From Acidimicrobiales bacterium (GTDB taxonomy: Bacteria > Actinomycetota > Acidimicrobiia > Acidimicrobiales > Aldehydirespiratoraceae), in NCBI GenBank assembly GCA_033344915.1, contig JAWPML010000001.1:3738263-3802262 (forward strand): a stretch of 64,000 bases of DNA, given 5' to 3'. The notes beneath the pieces were generated by a model. It was not told where the DNA came from. It ran no database searches and saw nothing but the letters and a program-made list of their open reading frames with translations. Within the stretch, counting starts at the first letter, position 1; every line of letters begins with the position of its first letter. The translations under genes and the position numbers were made by a program. This document shows positions 17,368 to 25,273 of this stretch, piece by piece.

Positions 17368-18180
17368 TCAGGAGGCGAGGAGCGGGTCGGGTCCGATTGG
17401 AGACAGGAACTCGTCAGCGAGATGCGTCAGGAAACGGCGGGCGGCGTGGATGCGTTCGGCGATGTCGCTGACGACGGGCGGGACGGCCGCGGTGTCGCGG
17501 CGCGCCTGCTGATACGAGCGGGCGCCGACGAGCTCCAGCGCATCGAGCCCCGGGGTCGACGACCCGGGATCGCACAGCTCGAGGATCTCGTCGCTGTTCA
17601 TGCCGAGGGCGATGCCGACCTTCTCCGCCTTGTCCTGCGACAGCACGCCGTTCCCGATGGCATCGGCGTGCACGCCGGCGATGTAGAGCGAAAGGTCGCC
17701 GACCCGGCGCAACACGAGGACGCGCTCGTGCTCGGACACGGCGGCGAGCCAGTCGACGAGGTCCCACGGGTCGCAGCCGCCCTCGGGTACGGGTGCGGCG
17801 GCGGGGTCCACCATCGACGCGAGGAGCCTCGCGATGAACAGGACTCGGCCGGGCGCGGCGACGAACTCCTGGACCGGTTCGACGTCGAACACGGGGAGGC
17901 GCGACCGCGGCCCGATCCAGTCGTTCACGTAGGTGCTCGCGAGGAGGTCGTCGGCGGCGACGCGGGCCATCACCGCGAACAGGACGAACGGGGCGGGCGC
18001 GTCGGCGAGCGTTTCCGCCTCGAGGACCGATGCGACGAGCTCCGGGTCGGTCAGCAGGTCGTGGATGGCCCACGGGCGACGGGCGAGTTCCGCGGCCAGG
18101 TCATCGGCGTCGCGATCGCAGGCCGCGGCGAGGGAGGTGATCTCCGTCTCCGTGAGCCCGATCTGTGAGGCCATGTACAC
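17368..18180 (-). CDS. Hypothetical protein, alpha-helical
   Basis: A 270-residue protein without signal peptide or membrane segment. It begins QIGLTETEITSLAAACDRDA and is rich in Ala, Leu and Asp, probably all helical. A GWx-type motif is absent and no catalytic pattern stands out. Start may be the first ATG (18180) or the ATG two codons later. Its coding character (third-position GC, no long low-complexity tract) agrees with a real gene. It lies between a TCTGACCCC element and the HExxH lipoprotein. Confidence 0.7.
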   Translation of the reverse strand: MYMASQIGLTETEITSLAAACDRDADDLAAELARRPWAIHDLLTDPELVASVLEAETLADAPAPFVLFAVMARVAADDLLASTYVNDWIGPRSRLPVFDVEPVQEFVAAPGRVLFIARLLASMVDPAAAPVPEGGCDPWDLVDWLAAVSEHERVLVLRRVGDLSLYIAGVHADAIGNGVLSQDKAEKVGIALGMNSDEILELCDPGSSTPGLDALELVGARSYQQARRDTAAVPPVVSDIAERIHAARRFLTHLADEFLSPIGPDPLLAS

Positions 18181-18211
18181 CGATCGGCGTCGGTTCAGCG
18201 GTCATGAGGAG

Positions 18212-18246
18212 AAGGTGGGACGGGACTCTGACCCCGGCGTCTCAAC
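18212..18246 (+). repeat. TCTGACCCC palindromic element, copy R1
   Basis: This 35-bp unit is identical at 23646-23680 (reverse) and 25239-25273. The core TCTGACCCC is at 18227-18235, flanked by GGGACG and CGTCTC, which can pair with one wobble. It starts 8 bases after the stop of the haloalkane dehalogenase gene, read on the minus strand. Confidence 0.9.
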
Positions 18247-18254
18247 CTTGCTTC

Positions 18255-19301
18255 TCAGGGCTGGGGGGTGGCGGCGATCCAGGTGGCGATCTCGGCAGCG
18301 AGGTCGGGGCCTACGTCCTCCTGGATGAAGTGGCCGGCGTCGGGATAGTCCTTGTGGGGCTGTCCGGCGGCACCGGCGATCTGCACGCGGGTGGCGTCGC
18401 GGGTCGCCTGGTCGCCGAAGATGGGGTCCATCAGGCCGAACATGCCGAGCACCGGACGGGGGAACGCGTCGAGCGCGGCGCGGGCGGCCTCGTTGGTCGG
18501 CACGTCGCCCAGCGTGTTCACCAGCGACGGGAACATGCGGGTGCCGGCCATGAAGATCCGGCTCGGATACGGCGCGTCGTAGGCGGCGAGCTCCTCGGCG
18601 CTGATGTCGCGGCGGATGGAGGCCTCCATGACGACGGACGGCACGAAGTCCCGGCCGACCATCGCGTAGGCGATCCAGTCACCGAAGACGCTCATGCCCC
18701 CTTCGCCGCCCTCGCCGCCGGTCACGAAGGGGAACGCGAGGTCCTGCGGCTCGTGCGTCTCCGGCTCGGGGAACGGGGCGAACCCCTCGGGGATCACGGC
18801 CAGCTGACCGTTGGCGACCACGACGCGGGCGAAGCGGTCCGGGTTGTTGCCCACGCACCGGAGACCGATCAGCGACCCCCAGTCCTGCACCACCGGCGTG
18901 ATCGCGTCCAGGCCGAGCACGTCCATGAACTCCTCGATCCAGGCGACGTGTTGCAGGAACCGGTAGTCCGCCATCTGCACCGGCTTGTCGGACTTGCCGA
19001 AGCCGATGTGGTCGGGGGCGATCACCCGCAGGCCGGCGTCGGCCAGCACCGGGATCATCCGGCGGTAGAGGTAGCTCCAGTCGGGCTGGCCGTGGAGGAG
19101 CAGGACGACCTCGCCGTCCGGGTCGCCGGCGTCGACATAGTGCATGCGCATGCCGTCGACGTCCGCGTAGTTCGGGGCCCACGGGTAGTCGGGGAGGTCG
19201 TCGAAGCACTCGTCGGGCGTGCGCACGAACGGCCGGCCGCTCGCCGTCCGGTGGATCTCGGCCTCGTCGGCGGAAACGTCCGGCGGAAGCAGAATGGACA
19301 T
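18255..19301 (-). CDS. dhmA: Haloalkane dehalogenase (alpha/beta hydrolase)
   Basis: A 348-residue alpha/beta hydrolase of the haloalkane dehalogenase type, subfamily HLD-I by length. LLLHGQPDWSYLYRRMIPVL carries the oxyanion and halide-binding Trp region. VVQDWGSLIGL is the nucleophile elbow with Asp followed by the halide-stabilising Trp, the acidic member is in MFGLMDPIFG and the base His in DAGHFIQEDVG. The reaction would replace a terminal halogen by hydroxyl, though many relatives have unknown natural substrates; epoxide hydrolase is less likely because of the DW pair. The ATG at 19301 is used; a GTG at 19313 lies in frame but within a palindromic element. Confidence 0.88.
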   Translation of the reverse strand: MSILLPPDVSADEAEIHRTASGRPFVRTPDECFDDLPDYPWAPNYADVDGMRMHYVDAGDPDGEVVLLLHGQPDWSYLYRRMIPVLADAGLRVIAPDHIGFGKSDKPVQMADYRFLQHVAWIEEFMDVLGLDAITPVVQDWGSLIGLRCVGNNPDRFARVVVANGQLAVIPEGFAPFPEPETHEPQDLAFPFVTGGEGGEGGMSVFGDWIAYAMVGRDFVPSVVMEASIRRDISAEELAAYDAPYPSRIFMAGTRMFPSLVNTLGDVPTNEAARAALDAFPRPVLGMFGLMDPIFGDQATRDATRVQIAGAAGQPHKDYPDAGHFIQEDVGPDLAAEIATWIAATPQP

Positions 19302-19324
19302 GGGGTCAGTCACCTGTCCGTTCT
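19291..19324 (-). repeat. Palindromic element, copy R5 (variant core)
   Basis: Arms AGAATGGACA (19291-19300) and TGTCCGTTCT (19315-19324) pair with one wobble. On the minus strand the core reads ACTGACCCC, one base off the usual TCTGACCCC. It begins at the stop codon of the META lipoprotein and runs into the start of the dehalogenase gene, so it contains both candidate start codons. Confidence 0.65.
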
Positions 19325-19908
19325 CACGCGGGCACGGCGGCGATCATGACGTTGCCGTTGCGCCACAGGGTGAGGACCCCGTCGGCGAGGTCGAAACTCG
19401 CCGCCGCTCGAACCGCGCCGGGGATGGCGAGGTCCTGGTCCGTGTACTCGGGCTCGCAGTCGATCTCGGTGCGGCTGAGCGGTTCGAAGTCGATGCCCTG
19501 GCCTTCGGGCGGCCCGTTGTCGTCCTCCGGCACGTAGTAGGCGCCCCATGTCGCGTACTCGCCCTCCGCGGTGTTGCACCCGGTGTCGACTGTGACGGTG
19601 GTGCCGTCGAACGTGATCGTCGGCGAACCGGCCGGCGTCGCCTCACCTTCGGCGCCGGCGAGCTGGAACGTCGTGATCGACCAGGTGCCGACGAGTTCGG
19701 GACCACGATCGCCGGGAACGTCGGACCCGTCGTCGCCACTGCTGTCGTCGCCGCTGGCGTCGTCGGCACTGTTGTCATCGCCGCTGTCATCAGCCGAGCT
19801 GTCGTCGGAGGGGTCGGCCGTGGATCCGCTGTCGTCACCGCACGCCGCCGCGATCAGGCTGAGCCCGCCGGCGAGCAACACGACCCGAAGGAGAAGGTTG
19901 AATCGCAT
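19324..19908 (-). CDS. META-domain lipoprotein (HslJ-like)
   Basis: A 194-residue lipoprotein: signal peptide with LSLIAAACGDD (Cys23), a Ser/Asp linker to about residue 68, then a META domain with LVGTWSITTFQLAG and TVTVDTGCNTAEGEY, where GCNxxxGxY is the family motif. META proteins such as E. coli HslJ are envelope stress proteins of unclear biochemistry. It is a paralogue of the next upstream gene (19979-20587): the two share signal peptide, linker and motif order and are separated by a palindromic element, which points to tandem duplication. Confidence 0.85.
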   Translation of the reverse strand: MRFNLLLRVVLLAGGLSLIAAACGDDSGSTADPSDDSSADDSGDDNSADDASGDDSSGDDGSDVPGDRGPELVGTWSITTFQLAGAEGEATPAGSPTITFDGTTVTVDTGCNTAEGEYATWGAYYVPEDDNGPPEGQGIDFEPLSRTEIDCEPEYTDQDLAIPGAVRAAASFDLADGVLTLWRNGNVMIAAVPA

Positions 19909-19944
19909 GCCCACGACGCTAGTCGGGGTCCACCGCCTCGGGTC

Positions 19945-19980
19945 GAGAAGGGACAGGTGTCTGACCCCCTGTCCCTTCTC
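19945..19980 (+). repeat. TCTGACCCC palindromic element, copy R4
   Basis: Perfect 13-bp arms GAGAAGGGACAGG (19945-19957) and CCTGTCCCTTCTC (19968-19980) enclose TGTCTGACCC. The stop codon of the upstream META lipoprotein (19981-19979) overlaps the arm. Confidence 0.9.
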
Positions 19981-20587
19981 AGGCGGGGACGGTGGACACG
20001 AGGAGGAACTCGTCGAGCAGCGAGATGCTGCCGTCGTCGGCGATGCGGAATCGGGTGGCCGCGGCGAAGTTGGCCGGGAGGTCGACGTCCTGTTCGCCGA
20101 GGAACCCGTCACAGCCGATCTCCGTCTGGCGGAGGTCGGTGATGGCGATCGACTGGCCCTCCGGTTCGTCGTCGAGGGCCGAGGACGGGACGTAGTAGGT
20201 GCCGCTCGTGGACCACTGCCCGGAACCCGAGTTGCAGCCCGTGTGGTAGGCGAGGGAGCCGTCGCCGTTGAACTCGATGAACGCGGGCGTCTCGCCGACC
20301 ACGTTCGTGAGGCCGGCACCGTCGGGCAGTGAGTAGTTGTCGATCGTCCACCGCCCCACGAGGTCGGCCGAACGATCGACACTCGGCTCGTCGTCGCCGA
20401 ACAGGTCGATGTCGCCGCCGTCGTCGCCGCTGTCGTCGGCGTTGTCACCGGCGTCGTCGGACGGGGCGTCGGTCGGCAGGGGCTGTCCGCCGGGGAGCGG
20501 CCCGTCAGCGTCGTCGCCACAGGCTGCGACCAGGAGGCAGAGGGCACCGGCGAGCAGCACCATACGCAGGAGCGGGTTGGACCGCAT
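19979..20587 (-). CDS. META-domain lipoprotein (HslJ-like), paralogue
   Basis: A 202-residue lipoprotein with signal peptide ending LVAACGDD (Cys23), a linker rich in Asp and Gly, and a META domain whose motif is YHTGCNSGSGQW. It matches its neighbour at 19324 in layout but differs in much of the domain, so the duplication is old. A conserved pair of cysteines (GCN and IGCDGF) could form a disulfide in both. Likely located on the outer face of the cytoplasmic membrane. Confidence 0.85.
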   Translation of the reverse strand: MRSNPLLRMVLLAGALCLLVAACGDDADGPLPGGQPLPTDAPSDDAGDNADDSGDDGGDIDLFGDDEPSVDRSADLVGRWTIDNYSLPDGAGLTNVVGETPAFIEFNGDGSLAYHTGCNSGSGQWSTSGTYYVPSSALDDEPEGQSIAITDLRQTEIGCDGFLGEQDVDLPANFAAATRFRIADDGSISLLDEFLLVSTVPA

Positions 20588-20621
20588 GGCCGCGACGCTA
20601 GTCGCAGCCGCTCGCGTCGGC

Positions 20622-21092
20622 TCAGGTCGCTCGGCGGGCGGCGAAGAAGTCGGTGAGCAGGGCCGCGCATTCGTCGGCCCGAACGCCGTGCACGGTCTCG
20701 AACTCGTGGTTCAGCCGGGGGTCGCTGCCGAGCGAGTACAGCGAACCACAGGCGCCGGCCTTCATGTCCGCCGCGCCGTAGACCACCCGGGCGACCCGCG
20801 CCTGTTGCAGGGCGCCGGCGCACATCGGGCACGGCTCGAGGGTGACGACGACCGTCGCGCCCTCCAGTCGCCACGAGCCGAGCGCCTCGGCCGCGTCGCG
20901 AACCGCCAGCAGCTCGGCGTGGGCGGTGGGGTCGTTCGTGGCTTCCCGTTCGTTGTGACGGCGGGCGACCACGGTGCCGTCGATGACGACGATCGCGCCG
21001 ACGGGCACGTCGCCGTGCTCCTCGGCTCGCCGGGCCTCGTCGATGGCCAGGCCCATCAGGGCATCATCAGTTGGATACGGCGACTCGCTCAC
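20622..21092 (-). CDS. tadA: tRNA-specific adenosine deaminase
   Basis: A 156-residue cytidine-deaminase-fold enzyme that converts A34 to inosine in tRNA-Arg(ACG). The zinc site is HAE (His58, Glu60) and PCPMC (Cys88, Cys91), with EEHGDVPVGAIVV and GACGSLYSLGSDPRLNHE as the usual TadA segments. It is the essential housekeeping version in length and motif. Its GTG start lies inside the end of the preceding membrane-protein gene (26-base overlap), so the two are co-transcribed. Confidence 0.95.
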   Translation of the reverse strand: MSESPYPTDDALMGLAIDEARRAEEHGDVPVGAIVVIDGTVVARRHNEREATNDPTAHAELLAVRDAAEALGSWRLEGATVVVTLEPCPMCAGALQQARVARVVYGAADMKAGACGSLYSLGSDPRLNHEFETVHGVRADECAALLTDFFAARRAT

Positions 21093-21507
21093 GGGCCTGA
21101 CCGTATCCGGCTGTCGGCTGGGTCGCCTTCGCCCGAAGCCAGGCCTGCGCGGTGCCGAAGTCGGCCACGGCGAGCCCGATCACGACGGCGACGATCACGC
21201 CGGTGGTCGAGAGCACGCCGGCCGCCACGACGATCACGGTGCCGATCACCCACGCCGCGTCCGCCGCAGACACGGCGAGCGCAGCCGGCAGGAGTCGCTG
21301 CTCGGTGGTACGGGCGGCGAGGGCGACGTCGATGCCGAACACCACGAGCCCGGCCCCGAGCAGGCGGGTCAGCGCGACATGGTCGATGCCGAGCTCGCGT
21401 GAGACCCAGGAGCCGGCGGCGAGGGCGATCACCCCGCCGACTACGGAGAACGCGGCGTTGGTGGCGAGGACGAGACGGAGACGATGGATGGCAGTGGTGG
21501 GAGTCAT
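21067..21507 (-). CDS. Four-helix membrane protein of unknown function
   Basis: A 146-residue protein made of four hydrophobic helices, starting RLVLATNAAFSVVGGVIALA and ending in a short basic tail. No motif I can name. The ATG at 21507 is used. It overlaps tadA downstream by 26 bases and is divergent from the XRE regulator, which may control it. Confidence 0.75.
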   Translation of the reverse strand: MTPTTAIHRLRLVLATNAAFSVVGGVIALAAGSWVSRELGIDHVALTRLLGAGLVVFGIDVALAARTTEQRLLPAALAVSAADAAWVIGTVIVVAAGVLSTTGVIVAVVIGLAVADFGTAQAWLRAKATQPTAGYGQARERVAVSN

Positions 21508-21543
21508 GCCCCGACCGTCGCGCCGTCGCGCCCCCACGGGCGA

Positions 21544-21579
21544 TGACGTGGGAGGTACAACGCCATGACCCGGGAGGTA
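21544..21579. promoter_or_regulatory. Direct repeats between membrane protein and XRE regulator
   Basis: TGACGTGGGAGGTA (21544-21557) and TGACCCGGGAGGTA (21566-21579) match at 12 of 14 positions and repeat every 22 bases, two helical turns. They lie upstream of TACGAT (21605-21610), a possible -10 six bases before the regulator ATG. Confidence 0.4.
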
Positions 21580-21616
21580 ATCGTGAGCGTGACCTCGTTG
21601 TCCCTACGATGCGGTC

Positions 21617-22423
21617 ATGATTCCCTCCGCGACGGCGACGATCACGTTCGGCGACGAGCTGCGCCGCTGGCGCGAGGCGCGCCGGCTGAGCCAGCTCGCC
21701 CTCGCGTCGGAGGCGGACGTGTCGCAGCGTCACCTCAGCTTCCTCGAGAACGGCAAATCCAAGCCGAGCCGCGAGATGGTGCTGCACCTCGGTCGATCGC
21801 TGGACCTGTCGCTGCGCGACCAGAACGCGCTGCTGACCGCGGCCGGGTTCTCGCCCGAGTACGCCGAGCGCGGCCTGGACGACCCGGACCTCGACGAGGT
21901 GCGTCACACCCTCGAGGCCGTCATCGCCGCCCACGGTCACATCCCGGCGTATGTGATCGACCGGGGCTGGGACCTCGTGATGGCCAACCCCGCCGCGATC
22001 GGGCTCAGCGCGCTCGCCGGGATCACCCCGCCCCTCGACGTCGCCGCCAACGTGATGCGCACCTGCTTTCACCCCGACGGGATCCGGACGAAGGTCGTGG
22101 ACTGGGAGCGGTTCGCGACGGCGCTGATCCATCGCCTCGAACGCGAGATGGTCCATCGTCCGTTCGACGATCGGCTCGCCGAGCTCCTCGCCGAGGCCCG
22201 CAGCTACCCCGGTGTCGCCAAGCTCCCCGAGCGCGCCCCGCTCCCGACGGGCAACGACCTGATGCTGCCGATGCAGGTCCGCACCGACCACGGCGTCCTC
22301 CGGTTCATCTCGATGATCGCCACGATCGGCGAGCCGTTCGACGTCACCCTCGAGGAGCTGCGCATCGAGACCCTCCTCCCCGCCGACCGATTCACCGAAG
22401 ACGCCCTCAGGAGCGTGACATGA
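21617..22423 (+). CDS. XRE family regulator with MmyB-like ligand domain
   Basis: A 268-residue regulator: N-terminal HTH_3 (FGDELRRWREARRLSQLALA, then EADVSQRHLSFLENGKSKPS) and a C-terminal PAS-like ligand domain of the MmyB type, seen in HGHIPAYVIDRGWDLVMANP and ETLLPADRFTEDALRS. Such regulators sense fatty acids or other small molecules and usually control a neighbouring oxidoreductase gene. Its stop overlaps the start of the SnoaL-like gene by 4 bases. Confidence 0.93.
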   Translation: MIPSATATITFGDELRRWREARRLSQLALASEADVSQRHLSFLENGKSKPSREMVLHLGRSLDLSLRDQNALLTAAGFSPEYAERGLDDPDLDEVRHTLEAVIAAHGHIPAYVIDRGWDLVMANPAAIGLSALAGITPPLDVAANVMRTCFHPDGIRTKVVDWERFATALIHRLEREMVHRPFDDRLAELLAEARSYPGVAKLPERAPLPTGNDLMLPMQVRTDHGVLRFISMIATIGEPFDVTLEELRIETLLPADRFTEDALRSVT

Positions 22424-22815
22424 CCGAACTCGTGATCCCCGACGACGCCCCGCCTCCCCTCGTCCACTACCTGCACATGTGGAACGAGCGAGACCCGGAC
22501 GTGATCCGCCCCCACCTCGACCGGTGTGTGGCCGACGACTGCCTGTGGGTCGATCCGCTGCACCAGCACGTCGGGCGCGACGCGCTGGAGGAGAACGTGC
22601 GGACGTTCCGCACCGAGTTCCCGGACGCCGTGCTGGCGCTCGGCAGCAACATCGACAGCCACAACGGACGCCATCGCTACGAGTGGGTCATCACGGTGGA
22701 GGGCGGGGAGACGTTGCTGATGCGCGGCTTCGACGTCGCCACCGTGAACGACGCCGGCATGATCGACCGAGTCGACGGGTTCTTCGGGATGCTGCAACGA
22801 TTCGGACCCGAGTAG
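22420..22815 (+). CDS. SnoaL-like (NTF2-fold) protein
   Basis: A 131-residue single-domain protein of the NTF2/SnoaL superfamily: PPLVHYLHMWNERDPDVIRP, HLDRCVADDCLWVDPLHQHV, GRDALEENVRTFRTEFPDA and a final RVDGFFGMLQRF. These small cones bind or isomerise hydrophobic molecules. Translationally coupled to the XRE regulator, so it is the most likely target function of that regulator. Enzyme activity is not inferable. Confidence 0.85.
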   Translation: MTELVIPDDAPPPLVHYLHMWNERDPDVIRPHLDRCVADDCLWVDPLHQHVGRDALEENVRTFRTEFPDAVLALGSNIDSHNGRHRYEWVITVEGGETLLMRGFDVATVNDAGMIDRVDGFFGMLQRFGPE

Positions 22816-22837
22816 CAGCGCAAGGAGTGTGGTCGCC

Positions 22838-23650
22838 GTGGCCGGCCTGGAGAACGACTGGCAAGCGAAGCTGAAACGGGTGTTCATCCTCCCGCTGATC
22901 CTCGGCAACATCGCCTTCGTGGTGGTGGGCATCGTGACGGGCTGGTGGGGTGTCGCGATCACCGCCTCCGGCCAGCTGCTGTTGTTCGCCCTGATCTCGA
23001 TGAAGTTCTCGCGCCGAGTCAACGCCGCGCCGGCGGTTGTCATCGGTGGTGCCGGGGTCGCGATCTCGTTCACGCAGGGCACGGGTGCGGCCGTGCTCGC
23101 CCTGCTGTGCTTCGCGCTCCTGCTGTCTTATGTCTTCTGGTATTCGACCAACGGGCGCACACCGAGTGCGGCGCTCGCGGTCGGGTCGCCGCTGCCCGAG
23201 CTGACGTTCACGGATCTCGACGGCAACCGGGTGAGCAGTACGGAGTGGATGGGCTCGCCGACGGTGCTGCTCTTCTACCGGGGCACGTGGTGCCCGCTGT
23301 GCACGGTGCAGGTCCGGGAGGTCGCGTCCGAGTACCGCGACATCGAGGCGCTCGGGGCCCGGGTCGTCCTCGTGAGCCCCCAGCCGGCCACGGAGTCGGC
23401 CAAGCTCGCCCAGCAGTTCGACGCGCCGATGACGTTCCTGGTCGACGAGGACAATGCGGCGGCGCGCGTCCTCGGCATCCAGCATCCCGGCGGCGCTCCG
23501 CTGGGGGTCGCGACGCAGCCGGAGTCGGTGTTGCCGACGGCGGTCGTGCTCGACGCCGACGGTGTCGTCCGCTTCGCCCACGAGACCGACAACTACCGAA
23601 TCCGCCCCGACCCCGAGCTCTTCCTCGACACCCTCCGCACCCTGAGTTGA
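22838..23650 (+). CDS. Membrane-anchored peroxiredoxin/thioredoxin-like protein
   Basis: A 270-residue protein with three or four N-terminal transmembrane helices (to about residue 100), followed by an AhpC/TSA-type thioredoxin fold: LPELTFTDLDGNRVSSTEWM, VLLFYRGTWCPLCTVQVRE with a WCPLC redox centre, and PTAVVLDADGVVRFAHETDN. It probably reduces peroxides or disulfides at the inner face of the membrane. GTG at 22838 is preferred to GTG at 22829 because AAGGAG (22822-22827) leaves only one base before the latter. The stop codon is inside palindromic element R2. Confidence 0.85.
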   Translation: MAGLENDWQAKLKRVFILPLILGNIAFVVVGIVTGWWGVAITASGQLLLFALISMKFSRRVNAAPAVVIGGAGVAISFTQGTGAAVLALLCFALLLSYVFWYSTNGRTPSAALAVGSPLPELTFTDLDGNRVSSTEWMGSPTVLLFYRGTWCPLCTVQVREVASEYRDIEALGARVVLVSPQPATESAKLAQQFDAPMTFLVDEDNAAARVLGIQHPGGAPLGVATQPESVLPTAVVLDADGVVRFAHETDNYRIRPDPELFLDTLRTLS

Positions 23651-23680
23651 GACGCCGGGGTCAGAGTCCCGTCCCACCTT
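23646..23680 (-). repeat. TCTGACCCC palindromic element, copy R2
   Basis: Reverse-strand copy of the 35-bp unit at 18212-18246, identical at every base. The TGA stop of the peroxiredoxin-like gene (23648-23650) is part of it. Confidence 0.9.
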
Positions 23681-23697
23681 TGCGTTCGGAAACTCGG

Positions 23698-24462
23698 CTA
23701 GAGGCCGGCGTAGTAGTCGTAGCCGCGTTCGCCCCAGTAGTCGCGGCCCTGTTCGCGGCGGAAGTGGATCTCGCCGATGCGCTTGATCTGCTTGATCCCG
23801 TACTTGAGCGGCGTGGCGAGGCGGAGGGGCGCGCCGTTGCGCTCGCTGATCGGCACGCCCAGGTTCTCGTAGGCGAGCAGGGTCTGGCGGTGACGCATCG
23901 TCTCGATGTCGACGGTGACGTAGTACCGGCGGTCGGGGGTCTCCAGGTAGACGTCGCTGATGTCGTCCGGCAGCTGGTCCTCGTAGAGCGCCATGAAGTC
24001 CGAGAACCGGGCCCCGCCCCAGTTCGTCACCTGGGCCCAGCCCTCGATGCACTTGTGTTCGATCGTCATCTCGTGGTGCGGGAGCGCCCTGATGTCGTCG
24101 AGGGTGTGGGTGCCGAGGAGATCGCCGTCGGGGCCGAAGACCTGCAGCTCCCAGCCGTCGAGATCGAGGTCGGTGCGGATCCCGAGCGTCCCGTTGACCC
24201 GCAGGATCGACGCGTCGCTGCGGGGGAACTCCTTGGCGTCGTGGCCCTCCCGGAACAACGAGGACCAGATGCGTTCGTTGAGCTCGTGGCCGTCCCGCAA
24301 CACCTGCGGGATGCCGTCCGCCTTCGGCTGGTCCTGCACCCAGCGCCACCCGCGATAGCCGAGGAAGCTCGCCGCGCCGCCGACGAGCAACGACCGGCGC
24401 AGCCGCCGACGGTACTCCTCCTCCGTCAGCTCCTCCTTCTCGCGAAAGCCCGGATCAGTCAT
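23698..24462 (-). CDS. Molybdopterin-dependent oxidoreductase (sulfite oxidase/YedY-like)
   Basis: A 254-residue molybdenum-cofactor domain protein. TIEHKCIEGWAQVTNWGGAR contains the molybdenum-ligating Cys138 and the family GW-x-x-x-x-W-G-G pattern. A basic stretch RRRLRRSLLVGGAASFLG near residues 18-34 resembles a weak twin-arginine signal or membrane anchor. It overlaps the start of the adjacent cytochrome gene by 8 bases, so the pair forms one redox unit in which the cytochrome exchanges electrons with the molybdenum site. Substrate unknown; relatives include methionine-sulfoxide reductase MsrP. Confidence 0.85.
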   Translation of the reverse strand: MTDPGFREKEELTEEEYRRRLRRSLLVGGAASFLGYRGWRWVQDQPKADGIPQVLRDGHELNERIWSSLFREGHDAKEFPRSDASILRVNGTLGIRTDLDLDGWELQVFGPDGDLLGTHTLDDIRALPHHEMTIEHKCIEGWAQVTNWGGARFSDFMALYEDQLPDDISDVYLETPDRRYYVTVDIETMRHRQTLLAYENLGVPISERNGAPLRLATPLKYGIKQIKRIGEIHFRREQGRDYWGERGYDYYAGL

Positions 24463-25183
24463 GGGACTCGACCTTCCGATCGACGACCTCGTAGCCGGTG
24501 ACCATGCTCATGAAGTTGCGGAACCCGGCCCGGGCGACCTGGAGGATGTGGACGACGAAGAAGAGGCAGAAGAGGATCGTCACGGTGAAGTGGATCACCC
24601 GGGCGGACGTGTAGCCGCCCAGCATCCATGTGAGGAACGACAGCTGCGTCGGCTTGAAGATCGCGAACCCCGAGAGGATCGCGAGGAAGCCGAGGAGGAG
24701 CACGAACGAGTAGGTCAGCCGCTGCGCCTCGTTGTAGCGGCCTCGGTTCGGCGGCGCGTCCTTGCGGAGATGGAGGTCGTGCAGGAGCACGTGCCACGCG
24801 TCCTTGAGGTGCCGTCGGCGGGGGACGAGCTGGCGCCACTCGCCGGTCCGCCAGGTGTAGATCGCGTAGGCCAGCCCGTTGATGGTGAAGAGCCAGGCGA
24901 AGTTGAAGTGGAACGCGAGACCGCGGGCGAGTCGGCGTTCGAGCTGGAGCGACTCGTAGACCGGATCCGGGAAGAAGGCGAACCACTCCCAGCCGAGGAT
25001 CCCGAACGCATAGATGTCCTCCGCCCAGTAGATGCGCAGGCCGCTGTAGATCATGATCGTGATCAGCGGGAAGTTGATCCAGTGCATCCAGCGCGAGCCG
25101 CGGCGGTGCTTGAGCACGGCGACGCGCTCGCTCGTGGGTGGCGCAGCGTCGTCCCCCGGTGGCGCTTCCAGCGTGTCGGTCAC
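24455..25183 (-). CDS. Cytochrome b561-like membrane protein
   Basis: A 242-residue membrane cytochrome with four core helices. Candidate heme ligands are His in RWMHWINFPLITIMIYSGL, FHFNFAWLFTINGL and the paired RVIHFTVTILFCLFFVVHIL. This is the typical partner of YedY/sulfite-oxidase-like enzymes and of Ni/Fe hydrogenases. It is upstream of, and overlaps, the molybdopterin oxidoreductase gene. It probably connects that enzyme to the quinone pool. Confidence 0.88.
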   Translation of the reverse strand: MTDTLEAPPGDDAAPPTSERVAVLKHRRGSRWMHWINFPLITIMIYSGLRIYWAEDIYAFGILGWEWFAFFPDPVYESLQLERRLARGLAFHFNFAWLFTINGLAYAIYTWRTGEWRQLVPRRRHLKDAWHVLLHDLHLRKDAPPNRGRYNEAQRLTYSFVLLLGFLAILSGFAIFKPTQLSFLTWMLGGYTSARVIHFTVTILFCLFFVVHILQVARAGFRNFMSMVTGYEVVDRKVESHD

Positions 25184-25238
25184 GTGTCGTCAACGACGGG
25201 GCGCCGCGGATCGTTCCCGAGCGGATCGATCCGGCGCG

Positions 25239-25273
25239 AAGGTGGGACGGGACTCTGACCCCGGCGTCTCAAC
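25239..25273 (+). repeat. TCTGACCCC palindromic element, copy R3
   Basis: Third identical copy of the 35-bp unit. The stop codon of lspA (25271-25269, minus strand) is inside it, as in R2. Confidence 0.9.
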
